Below, one piece after another: positions 1 to 6,832 of a DNA stretch of 17,746 bases; within the stretch, counting starts at the first letter, position 1, and every line of letters begins with the position of its first letter. Origin of the DNA: JBBDWJ01 sp040902925 (GTDB taxonomy: Bacteria; Acidobacteriota; Terriglobia; Bryobacterales; UBA6623); assembly GCA_040902925.1 (NCBI GenBank), contig JBBDWJ010000242.1:1-17746 (forward strand), given 5' to 3'. A model generated the notes under the pieces. That model had not been told where the DNA came from. It searched no databases and saw only the letters and a program-made list of their open reading frames with translations. The translations under genes and the position numbers were made by a program.

Positions 1-779
1 TGGTCGTCGGGCAGGCCCTTGGGCGCGAAAAATCCGCTCCAGGCAGGAGTCCCGATCGCGTAGCCGAGTTCGTAGGTCGTCGGCGCATCCGGAAACACAT
101 CCGAGCGCTTCTGGTCGAGTACCGCCAGCACCCGCAAATGCCCCGATTCCACGTTCGCGACCACTTCGCCGACGCCGGCCACCATCGCGTCGACGTGCCC
201 GCCCAGCAGCGACACTACCGCGCCGGAAGTGCCCGGATAGGGCAGATGCGTCACCTGTAGACCCGCCTCGCGCTGCAGCAGCAAAGTGTTGAAATGCCAG
301 ATCGAGCCGATGCCCGAGTTGGCCATGATCAACTCGCCGGGTTTGGCCCGCGCCGCCGCCACGAACTCGTCCAGCGTCTTCCATGGCGCATCGGTCTGCA
401 CCACCAGCGCCGGGGGAGTCCGTGAAACCAGGCAGATCAGCTCCATATCCCGGGGCCCGATGTCGGCGTAGCCCAGCGCCCGCACCATGGCAATTTCGAC
501 CGGCGCGTGCCCCAGCGTATAACCATCGGGCGCTTGCCGCGTCACGTACGAAAAAGCCAAAGCCCCGCTCGCCCCAGGTTTGTTTTCGCACACTACCGGG
601 ACGCCCAGGTCTTTCTCGGCCAGACTCGCCATGAACCGCGAAACGGTGTCCGAAATCCCGCCCGGAGAGGCCTGCACGATGAGCTTGATCTCCCGCGAGG
701 GATAGGGCCCCGCGGCCTGCTGGCAGCCGCCCATCGAGAGGGCTACCAAAAGGCAAGCGAAAACAGGAATTCGGGGCAT
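1..779 (-). CDS. Bug/TctC-family tripartite tricarboxylate transporter substrate-binding lipoprotein (partial, 3' end outside window)
   Basis: The reading frame starts at the ATG complementary to 777-779 and stays open to the window edge, giving 259 complete codons. Residues 1-19 form a short hydrophobic signal ending in a lipobox-like S-M-G-G-C, with Cys19 as likely lipidation site. Then come Bug-family hallmarks: YPSREIKLIV-QASPGG-SDT near residues 26-46, ENKPGASG near 63-70, APDGYTLG near 81-88, a central NSGIGS segment, and LPYPGTSGAV followed by GGHVDAM. Family knowledge: these proteins bind carboxylates or other small organic acids outside the inner membrane and feed TctA/TctB-type transporters, but many genomes carry them as orphans. 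No TctA or TctB gene is visible here. A lipid anchor is unusual for the family, most members being soluble periplasmic proteins. The ligand cannot be predicted. No clear Shine-Dalgarno sequence precedes the start. Confidence 0.9.
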   Translation of the reverse strand, partial: MPRIPVFACLLVALSMGGCQQAAGPYPSREIKLIVQASPGGISDTVSRFMASLAEKDLGVPVVCENKPGASGALAFSYVTRQAPDGYTLGHAPVEIAMVRALGYADIGPRDMELICLVSRTPPALVVQTDAPWKTLDEFVAAARAKPGELIMANSGIGSIWHFNTLLLQREAGLQVTHLPYPGTSGAVVSLLGGHVDAMVAGVGEVVANVESGHLRVLAVLDQKRSDVFPDAPTTYELGYAIGTPAWSGFFAPKGLPDD

Positions 780-834
780 GCTGAACTTGTTGCGGCCGCC
801 CTCGCAAGACGCCTGGTGGCGTCCGCCCGGGAAG

Positions 835-850
835 CGCCCCGATTATATCA
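835..850 (-). promoter_or_regulatory. Extended -10 promoter for the Bug-family gene
   Basis: On the minus strand the sequence TGATATAAT (850 down to 842) contains an exact TATAAT consensus with the TG extension one base upstream. No good -35 hexamer lies 16-18 bases further upstream, as is common for extended -10 promoters. Transcription would start near 835 and leave a leader of about 55 bases before the ATG at 779. Seen directly; activity is inferred. Confidence 0.55.
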
Positions 851-908
851 AGCAAGGTTCGCCGGGTCCCATTGCGCGGGGCCACCGGTAGCCCCCTTGC
901 CCCATCGC

Positions 909-921
909 GTACAATTTGTAC
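909..921. promoter_or_regulatory. Perfect 13-base palindrome, possible operator, overlapping a -10-like element before the RNase D gene
   Basis: The sequence GTACAATTTGTAC is a perfect inverted repeat (GTACAA / TTGTAC around one central T). Its left half contains TACAAT (910-915), a good -10 hexamer for the plus strand, though no convincing -35 is present at the right spacing. It lies 124 bases upstream of the RNase D ATG and about 60 bases upstream of the divergent promoter at 842-850. A dimeric regulator bound here could control one or both genes. This is inference from symmetry and position only. Confidence 0.35.
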
Positions 922-1044
922 TTTGACCTGAACCCTTGCTTTGCGGGGAGTCGGGTTGCCGTCCCCTCCGGCAATAGCATCGACACCCTGGGCGCTCTTG
1001 GCCCGGTTGGACTCCGCTTTCCTGGTTCGAAGAAAGAAGCACGA

Positions 1045-2274
1045 ATGCCTCAGCGCAAAGCGGCGCCCCAGAAGGCGGCGGCGCCAGACTCGCACGAAAA
1101 ACTGATCCAGACTCCCAAGGCGGTCGCCAAGCTCGCCGAAGGTTTTGCCGGACAGCCGGTGATCGCCTTCGACACGGAATTCCTGCGTGAGCGTACCTTC
1201 TTTCCCCAACTCGGCCTGATCCAGGTCGCCGACCGCGAGCAAGCCTGGCTCGTCGATCCCCTTAGCCTCTCCAAGCGCGACTTGCAGCCGCTGCTGGACG
1301 TCTTCACTGACCCCAAAGTGCTGAAGGTAGCCCACGCCGTCGAACAGGACCAGGAATGCCTCTACAACGGCTACGGCATCGTGGCCGCGCCGGTGCTCGA
1401 CACCGCGGTTGCGGCGGCCCTCACTGGCCACGGCGACCAGGTCGGCCTCTCCAACCTGATGCGCAAGCTGTTGAACATCCGCCTCGCCAAAGGGCACACG
1501 CGAACCGACTGGCTGAAGCGGCCGCTGCCGGCGGCGATGGCCGACTACGCCCTGGCCGACGTCGAGCACCTCGTGGAAGCGGCCGAGAAGCTGCTGGCCG
1601 AGCTCGACGCGCGAGGCCGGCGCGATTGGGCGCTCAAGCTCTCGGAAGAGTTAGGCAACCCATCGCGATACAATCCTGACCCGGAGGAAATGACGCGCCA
1701 GATGGCGCTTTCCCGCCGCCTCGACGCGCAGGAATATACGGTACTGCGTGAACTTGTGGCCTGGCGCGAGGAGCGCGTGCGCAAAGCCGACGTGCCGCGC
1801 CGTTGGCTGGCTGAGGATCAGGTGCTGGTGAAGCTCGCTTCGGCCCAGCCCTCGACGCCCGAGGAGCTTTCGAATTTCCGCGGCCTGGGCTCGCGGATGC
1901 GCGATATCGGGGCCGATGGTCTGCTCAAGGCGATTCGCCGCGGTGCGGCCGCGCCTCCAGAAAAGCGCGTCACGCCGCCACGCCGCCTCGAATCCGACTC
2001 CGAGGAAACGCCGGCCCTGGCCGTGTTGAAATGCTTCGTCGGGCTGCTCGCGGGCGAGCACCAGGTGCCCGTGCGCTACCTGGTCGACTCCGACGCTTAC
2101 ATTCGCCTGTTGCGGGGGCGCTTTACATCAACAGCGGAGCTCCGCAAGTCGGGGTTGCTTTCACCGCATGCACTCGAATGGCTGGGCGAAGAAATCGTGG
2201 CTTTTCTCAACGGTAAGCGAGGCCTGAAACTGGCCGCGGGCAAAGCCGTACGCTACGAAGTGGAAGAAAGCTAG
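1045..2274 (+). CDS. rnd: Ribonuclease D (DEDDy 3'-5' exoribonuclease with HRDC domain)
   Basis: RNase D trims 3' ends of tRNA precursors and other structured RNAs in the cytoplasm. Exonuclease motifs are in order (409-residue numbering): Exo I FDTEF with Asp43 and Glu45, Exo II around Asp102 in AHAVEQDQ, and Exo III with Tyr168 and Asp172 in YALADVEHL, the DEDDy pattern. An HRDC domain follows at about residues 226-295, with the typical RELVAWREERVRKADVPRRW stretch. The product is slightly longer than E. coli RNase D (375 residues). The frame is open upstream to a TTG at 916, but those residues do not resemble the family; the ATG at 1045, preceded by AGAAAG, puts the start about 25 residues before the first conserved block. 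The charged stretch at about residues 297-317 looks like a linker before a helical C-terminal region. The gene appears to stand alone, divergent from the Bug-family gene. Confidence 0.93.
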   Translation: MPQRKAAPQKAAAPDSHEKLIQTPKAVAKLAEGFAGQPVIAFDTEFLRERTFFPQLGLIQVADREQAWLVDPLSLSKRDLQPLLDVFTDPKVLKVAHAVEQDQECLYNGYGIVAAPVLDTAVAAALTGHGDQVGLSNLMRKLLNIRLAKGHTRTDWLKRPLPAAMADYALADVEHLVEAAEKLLAELDARGRRDWALKLSEELGNPSRYNPDPEEMTRQMALSRRLDAQEYTVLRELVAWREERVRKADVPRRWLAEDQVLVKLASAQPSTPEELSNFRGLGSRMRDIGADGLLKAIRRGAAAPPEKRVTPPRRLESDSEETPALAVLKCFVGLLAGEHQVPVRYLVDSDAYIRLLRGRFTSTAELRKSGLLSPHALEWLGEEIVAFLNGKRGLKLAAGKAVRYEVEES

Positions 2275-2326
2275 CAGCGCAAGCAGCGGATGCGCCAAGC
2301 GCGCACGTAGGGACGGCCAGCAAGTG

Positions 2327-2366
2327 GGGACGGGCGCTCCCGCCTGTCCCTCGCCGCAAAGCGGCG
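2327..2366 (+). terminator. Two tandem hairpins after the RNase D gene
   Basis: GGGACGGGCG (2327-2336) pairs with CGCCTGTCCC (2341-2350) over 10 base pairs including one G-T, around a four-base loop. It is followed at once by CGCCGC-AAA-GCGGCG (2352-2366). They start 53 bases after the rnd stop codon. No T-run follows, so termination without Rho is uncertain; a 3'-end stabilising structure or a fragment of an interspersed repeat is equally possible. Confidence 0.35.
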
Positions 2367-2467
2367 ACTGTAGTTAACAGCCTGCAGCCTCACCACGGCA
2401 CGCAGATGAACCTAAACAAGAACCAGGCAGCCTGCGACCATCAGACGCAGCCCCCAAAGGAGCCCGG

Positions 2468-3049
2468 ATGCAAACAAAAATAAACCACATCAGCCGATGC
2501 TGGATGCTCTGCATCCTAATCACGCTTCTGCTGGGATGCTCGAGCACCCCAAACACCGCCGCCGAAAGCAAACAGGAAACCCTGGAAAAAGAGTTCGCCG
2601 CATCCATGGCCAACGTAGTCCTCGACGGCTCGTTCACGGTCAACCGCAGTGGCGATACAAGAATCCGCCAGGAGAAATACACCATAGAGTCGGTCTCGAA
2701 GGTCGGCGGCGACATCTGGATTTTCCAGGCCCGCATTCAGTACGGCGATCACGACGTCACGGTCCCGGTGCCCGTCAAGCTGCTGTGGGCTGGCGACACC
2801 CCGCTAGTCAGCCTCACCGACGCCACCATCCCAGGCCTGGGCACGTTCACGGCGAGAGTGCTGTTCTATCGTGACTCCTACGCCGGATTCTGGCAGCACG
2901 GCGAAGTTTCCGGGAATCAGTTCGGCCGGATCATTCGGGGAGGGCAAGCCGACACGGAGGCCGACCCCACCGAAGCAGAGCCTGGCGAAACAGCGCCCGC
3001 CGGAAACGACGAATCCGAAACCAAGAAAGAACCGCCGGCATCCCAGTAG
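2468..3049 (+). CDS. Conserved-looking hypothetical lipoprotein
   Basis: A 193-residue protein begins at an ATG with an AAAGGAG ribosome-binding site five bases upstream. Residues 1-24 form a lipoprotein signal: basic start, hydrophobic core, lipobox LLGC, with Cys24 as modified residue. The mature protein has a helical stretch (about 32-50), then a beta-rich domain (about 50-155) with repeated Y/F-x-hydrophobic strands and a distinctive core VPVKLLWAGDTPLVSLTD-TIPGLGTFTARVLFY. From memory, proteins with this core occur as uncharacterised proteins in Planctomycetes and related bacteria; no function is known to me. The last 35 or so residues are acidic and Pro/Glu/Thr-rich, probably disordered. 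The oxidoreductase pair begins 20 bases downstream on the same strand, so co-transcription is possible, but nothing shows a functional link. The likely location is the outer or inner membrane, facing the periplasm. Confidence 0.8.
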   Translation: MQTKINHISRCWMLCILITLLLGCSSTPNTAAESKQETLEKEFAASMANVVLDGSFTVNRSGDTRIRQEKYTIESVSKVGGDIWIFQARIQYGDHDVTVPVPVKLLWAGDTPLVSLTDATIPGLGTFTARVLFYRDSYAGFWQHGEVSGNQFGRIIRGGQADTEADPTEAEPGETAPAGNDESETKKEPPASQ

Positions 3050-3069
3050 GCGAGTAGAATAGGAGCGTC

Positions 3070-3570
3070 ATGGCCGAGCAGCCGACCCGCCGCGCAGTCC
3101 TCGTCCAGATCGCCGCCGCCACAGCCGCCACCACAGCGTTGTCGCCGCCCTCGCTTCAGGCTCAAGTCTACACGCCGCAAAACCTGAGCGCGGCGCAGTA
3201 CCAGATGCTGACAGCGCTCGTGGACCTGATCATTCCGCCGTCCGATACGCCGGGCGCAGCCGCTGCCGGCGCCGATCAGCTCATCGACGAGTCTCTGACG
3301 CGCGCGCAGCAGCGTCGCACGACGTTAACCGCCGGGCTCGAAATGCTCGAAAAGGATGGCTTCAGCGGCCTCGACCAAGCGGCCCGTGTCAACCTGCTCA
3401 CCCAGTACAGCGAGGCTGCCGGCGAGCGCGGCGAATTTTTCCAGCTCCTCAAGGACATGACGGTCGATGCCTACTACTCGACCGAAATCGGCCTCGCGCA
3501 GGAGCTTGGCTACCAGGGCAACACCTACCTGCGGGAATTCCCCGGCTGCCAGCACGAGGAGCATCAGTAG
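3070..3570 (+). CDS. Gluconate 2-dehydrogenase subunit 3 family protein (Tat-exported small subunit)
   Basis: This 166-residue protein has a Tat-type signal: TRRAVL with Arg7-Arg8, an Ala-rich hydrophobic stretch, and a likely cleavage site after about residue 32 (LQAQ). The mature part fits the Gluconate_2-dh3 family: LSAAQYQMLTALVDLIIPPSDTPGAAAAG, then the conserved FFQLLKDMTVDAYYSTEIG-QELGYQG block, ending in a short tail containing PGC. Family knowledge: in FAD-dependent gluconate, glucose or alcohol dehydrogenases this subunit assembles with the flavin subunit in the cytoplasm and carries it through the Tat system, because the flavin subunit lacks its own signal. That matches the context: the GMC gene begins on the last base of this stop codon. 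AGGAG lies four bases before the ATG. No cytochrome c subunit gene is next to the pair. Confidence 0.9.
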   Translation: MAEQPTRRAVLVQIAAATAATTALSPPSLQAQVYTPQNLSAAQYQMLTALVDLIIPPSDTPGAAAAGADQLIDESLTRAQQRRTTLTAGLEMLEKDGFSGLDQAARVNLLTQYSEAAGERGEFFQLLKDMTVDAYYSTEIGLAQELGYQGNTYLREFPGCQHEEHQ

Positions 3571-5204
3571 TGGCGCAAGAGTTCGAGCACGACGTCGTCG
3601 TCATCGGCAGCGGCGCGGCCGGCGGCATCACCGCCTGGAACCTCACCCGCAAAGGCGTCAAGGTGTTGCTGCTCGAAGCCGGCGGACGTTTTTTTCGCGG
3701 CGATTTCTGGACGCACGTCTCGCCATGGCAAGCGCGCGAGCGCCGCAGCCGCGGCGAGCAGCCTCCGCAATTCGTGCTCGACCGCAACGATCAGCCCTAT
3801 GAGTGGGCCGACGGCCGTTTCTACGATTGGTGGCGCGTGTGGGGCGTCGGTGGCAAGACCAACATCTGGGGACGCGTCTCGCTGCGCTATTCCGATTTAA
3901 ATTTCGACGAGCCCGCTAAAGATGGATGGGAGATCGACTGGCCCTTCCGCTACAAAGACATCGCGCCCTACTACGACAACGTCGACAAGCTGATCGGAGT
4001 CTGCGCCGACGATTCGAACGAGCCCTGGCTGCCGGGCAGCGAATTTCACATGCCGCCGCCGCGCCCGCGCTGCGGCGAGATGCTGATTCGAAAAGCCGCC
4101 GCGCGCCGCGGCATCAAAGTCGTCAGCGGACGCCGCGCGGTCCTCACTCGCGATCACCGTGGTTTCGCCGCCTGCCACTACTGCGGCGCGTGCGGGCGGG
4201 GCTGCGACACAGCCAGTTTCTTCAACTCCGCCGATCACCTCATTCCGTTCGCCGAAAAAACCGGCAACTTGAAAATCATCGAAAACGCCGTCGTCGGCCG
4301 CGTGCTGGTCAACGATGAGGGCTTGGCGTCGGGAGTGCAATATTTCGACCGCCAAACAGGGGCCGAGCGCACCGTCGCCGCCAAGCGGGTCATCGTGGCC
4401 GCTTCGTGCCTTGACTCGACGCGCATCCTGCTCAACTCGAAGTCCAGGCAATATCCCAACGGCATCGGCAACGGCTCAGGCGTCATCGGCAAATACCTTT
4501 GCGACCAGGTGCGCTTCCATGTGCGTGCTTTCGCGCCCGAGCTGATGGGCAGGCCCTCAACCAACGACGACGGCATCAGCGGGGCTCACATCTACCTGCC
4601 GCGCTTCGACCGGCCTGGCCGCAAGAATGACTACTTGCGCGGTTTTGGCGTGCAGCTCTGGAACACCGGCTGCCACACCGACACGTCGTATGCGAAACAG
4701 TTGCAAGGCTTCGGGCTCGATTTCAAGAAGTCGGTCAAACAGCGCTACCCTGCGATGCTGCAGTTTCACCCCTACGCCGAAGTGCTACCGCGGGCCAGCA
4801 ACTTCGTCACCGTCGAAGGCACGCAAAAAGACCGCTACGGACTGCCGGTTCTGCGCATCGACTACAACATCGGCGACAACGAGCACAAAATCGTCGCCGA
4901 CGCCTACGACACCGTCGAAGAGATTCTCCACGAGATGAAGGCCGAGGCGCTGCCCTACACGCGCGGCGACATCGATTTTTTCGGAGCGGCGATCCACGAG
5001 CACGGCACCTGCCGCATGGGCCGCGACCCCAAGCGGTCGGCCCTCAACGGCCATTGCCAGATGCACGAAGTCAAAAACCTGTTTGTCGTGGATGGCTCCG
5101 CGTTTCCCACCGCAACGGAAAAGAACCCCACCCTGACGATCCTGGCGGTGGCCTGGAGAGCCAGCGACTTCATCGCCGAACAGATGAAGCGCAGCGACGT
5201 ATAG
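3570..5204 (+). CDS. GMC-family FAD-dependent oxidoreductase (catalytic subunit of a sugar/alcohol dehydrogenase)
   Basis: The start is GTG in a TAGTG overlap with the upstream stop, with GAGGAG about ten bases upstream. The 544-residue product lacks a signal peptide. The N-terminal dinucleotide fold has Gly13-x-Gly15-x-x-Gly18 and Glu36 at the end of the second strand (LLLEAGG). The GMC C-terminal signature is present: HEHGTCRMG with His476 in HxxGT, and EKNPTLTI with Asn519, the usual His/Asn catalytic pair. It should oxidise an alcohol group of a sugar, sugar acid or similar compound, passing electrons from FAD to an external acceptor. A cysteine group C202-x2-C205-x2-C208-x3-C212 lies in the middle; bacterial FAD-glucose dehydrogenase alpha subunits carry a 3Fe-4S cluster in a comparable region, so a cluster is plausible here. 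Substrate is unknown. The partner is the Tat small subunit just upstream; the final electron acceptor gene is not in view. Confidence 0.92.
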   Translation: MAQEFEHDVVVIGSGAAGGITAWNLTRKGVKVLLLEAGGRFFRGDFWTHVSPWQARERRSRGEQPPQFVLDRNDQPYEWADGRFYDWWRVWGVGGKTNIWGRVSLRYSDLNFDEPAKDGWEIDWPFRYKDIAPYYDNVDKLIGVCADDSNEPWLPGSEFHMPPPRPRCGEMLIRKAAARRGIKVVSGRRAVLTRDHRGFAACHYCGACGRGCDTASFFNSADHLIPFAEKTGNLKIIENAVVGRVLVNDEGLASGVQYFDRQTGAERTVAAKRVIVAASCLDSTRILLNSKSRQYPNGIGNGSGVIGKYLCDQVRFHVRAFAPELMGRPSTNDDGISGAHIYLPRFDRPGRKNDYLRGFGVQLWNTGCHTDTSYAKQLQGFGLDFKKSVKQRYPAMLQFHPYAEVLPRASNFVTVEGTQKDRYGLPVLRIDYNIGDNEHKIVADAYDTVEEILHEMKAEALPYTRGDIDFFGAAIHEHGTCRMGRDPKRSALNGHCQMHEVKNLFVVDGSAFPTATEKNPTLTILAVAWRASDFIAEQMKRSDV

Positions 5205-5289
5205 CGGAGACGCTCACGTGGCCTGGCACGACTCGAGCCTTCGTGACGCGTCCGCCACGCCGCCGAGCTCGACGAGCAGCGGTGAGCCA

Positions 5290-5336
5290 GCCCCGTAGGG
5301 GCGGCATGGCAGTAGCCCGGGGCGCGAGCCCCGGGT
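5290..5336. repeat. GC-rich hairpin pair resembling an interspersed extragenic repeat
   Basis: GCCCC-GTA-GGGGC (5290-5302) is followed by CCCGGGGC-GCGA-GCCCCGGG (5316-5335), an eight-base-pair stem closed by a GCGA tetraloop of the GNRA type. Hairpin units of the form AGCCCGGGGC...GCCCCGGGT are familiar from intergenic regions of acidobacterial and planctomycete genomes, from memory. Copy number elsewhere in this genome cannot be seen. Confidence 0.5.
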
Positions 5337-5359
5337 GGAATACCCATTTAAAGATGGTT

Positions 5360-5409
5360 GACAGGGCGCTGCTTCGCGGGCGCAAGGGCTCGCGAAGCAA
5401 CACCCTGTC
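5360..5409. terminator. Long imperfect palindrome between convergent genes, possible bidirectional terminator
   Basis: Arms GACAGGG (5360-5366) and CCCTGTC (5403-5409) enclose a symmetric three-by-three mismatch and then TGCTTCGCG (5370-5378) against CGCGAAGCA (5391-5399), with a 12-base loop. The structure lies between the ends of the GMC gene (5204) and the aminotransferase gene (5472, minus strand), where a shared terminator would be expected. A weak T-rich stretch (GATTTTGTT) follows on the plus strand. It could equally be a second unit of the adjoining repeat module. Confidence 0.45.
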
Positions 5410-5471
5410 CTCTGAGATTTTGTTCGAGTGCGCGGCGGCCGAACGTTCGAATCGATTGAGCTCCGAATCCT

Positions 5472-6692
5472 TCACGAAGCCTTCGCCGACCCGTTGACAC
5501 CCTTCGCCGTGCTCTTTTTTGGCTTCGGTTTCACGACGTCGTAGATCTTCGCGATGGCCCGCGTGATGTCGAGCGCGTCTTCCTTGCTTCCCATCAGTAC
5601 GCGCTGCGGCAGCCAAAACGAGTCCTTGCAGGCGCGTTCGGCTACTGGGCAGGGCTCGACGCGATGCGGCACGTTGCGAAACAGCGCGTTGGCATAAAGC
5701 GGATGCGGGTAAAACGGCCGGCAGGGAATGCCTTCGGCTTCGAGCGCCGCCACAAACTCGTCTCGGCCGATGCCGAACACGTCCTCATCGACGCGGCCGA
5801 CAAGCAGATAAAGAGTCTGTACGTTGGCCCCCGCGGGCGCTGTCTGGAAATACAGGCCGGGCGCCGCCAGGCTTTCCTGAATCACCTTGAGATTCTCTGC
5901 CCGGGCGCGCACCTGCTCCGGCAGCCGCTCCAGCTGCGCCAGCAGCACCGCCGCCTGAAAGCCGCTCATGCGGTAGTTGGTGGCCAGCTCAAAATGCTCG
6001 AACCAGCCGCGCCCTTCGCGCCGTCCGCAATTGACGAAAGAGCGCGCCCGCTCGGCAAACCCCGTGTCGTTGGTGACTACAATGCCGCCCTCACCGGCAG
6101 TCATCGGCTTCGAGTTCTGGAAGCTGAACGTCCCCGCAAGTCCCATACTGCCGGCGCGCTGGCCGTGCCATTCGGCGCCGTGGGCGTGCGCCGCGTCTTC
6201 GAGCACCAGGATCTTGCGGTTCCTGGCGAGGTCGCCGATACGGTCCATGTCAGCGAGCACGCCGCCGAAATGGACCACGATCACAGCCTTTGTCTTCTCA
6301 CTGAGGGCCGTCTTGAGCTTGCGGTAATCGAGGTTATAGGTGTCGGGCAGGATGTCGGCAAAAACCGGCACGCCGCCCACCCTCGCTACCGACGAGGCCG
6401 TCGCGATGAAGCTATGGGCTGGAACAATGACCTCGTCGCCCGCGCCGATTCCCGCCGCCTGTAGCGCGACCTCGATGGCGACCGATCCGTTCGCCGTCGC
6501 AATCCCAAAGTCGCAACTGTGCAACGCGGCGAAGAGCTGCTCAAAACGCCCCACCAGCTCGCTGTAGCCGCCCCAGCTCTCCGAGGCCAGCACCTGATCG
6601 AGAAGTTCCCGCTCGAGCGGCCCCGAAACCGGCCAGGAGGGAAAGGGCTGTTCACGTAAAGGTTTGCCGCCTCGAATCGCCAATGTCGCCAT
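5472..6692 (-). CDS. DegT/DnrJ/EryC1/StrS-family PLP-dependent aminotransferase
   Basis: This 406-residue protein has the full fold-type-I sugar-aminotransferase pattern. It has an N-terminal LAIRGGKP motif, the substrate loop SWGGYSELVGRFEQ, the phosphate-binding TANGSVAIEVAL segment near 66-77, DEVIVPAHSFIATAS near 86-100, Asp166 and His169 in LEDAAHAHGA, and the Schiff-base lysine Lys195 in FSFQNSKPMTAGEGG. Members transfer an amino group, usually from glutamate or glutamine, to keto-sugars or inosose derivatives for surface polysaccharides, cofactors or secondary metabolites. The exact substrate cannot be told. No sugar-nucleotide genes are nearby, so it is an orphan member. The last 20 or so residues are Lys/Pro/Ser-rich (KPKPKKSTAKG) and probably a disordered tail beyond the family core. 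AGGA lies five bases upstream of the ATG. It converges with the GMC gene and diverges from the M36 protease gene across 140 bases. Confidence 0.92.
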   Translation of the reverse strand: MATLAIRGGKPLREQPFPSWPVSGPLERELLDQVLASESWGGYSELVGRFEQLFAALHSCDFGIATANGSVAIEVALQAAGIGAGDEVIVPAHSFIATASSVARVGGVPVFADILPDTYNLDYRKLKTALSEKTKAVIVVHFGGVLADMDRIGDLARNRKILVLEDAAHAHGAEWHGQRAGSMGLAGTFSFQNSKPMTAGEGGIVVTNDTGFAERARSFVNCGRREGRGWFEHFELATNYRMSGFQAAVLLAQLERLPEQVRARAENLKVIQESLAAPGLYFQTAPAGANVQTLYLLVGRVDEDVFGIGRDEFVAALEAEGIPCRPFYPHPLYANALFRNVPHRVEPCPVAERACKDSFWLPQRVLMGSKEDALDITRAIAKIYDVVKPKPKKSTAKGVNGSAKAS

Positions 6693-6832
6693 GTAGTCCT
6701 AGCTTAGGCCAACTGCCCTATGAAGTGAGAAACCGGGCGAGCCGATTGAACTCAAGCAGCGGTGTGCCTGCTTGCAGTCGATCCGCCGCGAGTGACGGAC
6801 GAGGGCGCTCGCTGCGTCCCGAAACGAGTTGA

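Noticed and set aside
916..1044. N-terminal extension of RNase D from a TTG start
   Set aside because: The added 43 residues do not resemble the family, and the region contains promoter-like and palindromic sequence; the ATG at 1045 has a usable ribosome-binding site.
5442..5475. GTTCGAATC string reminiscent of a tRNA T-loop
   Set aside because: No acceptor, D or anticodon stem could be formed around it on either strand.
5664..6464. 266-residue plus-strand open frame
   Set aside because: Antisense to the aminotransferase gene, whose PLP motifs are complete; a shadow of its codon bias.
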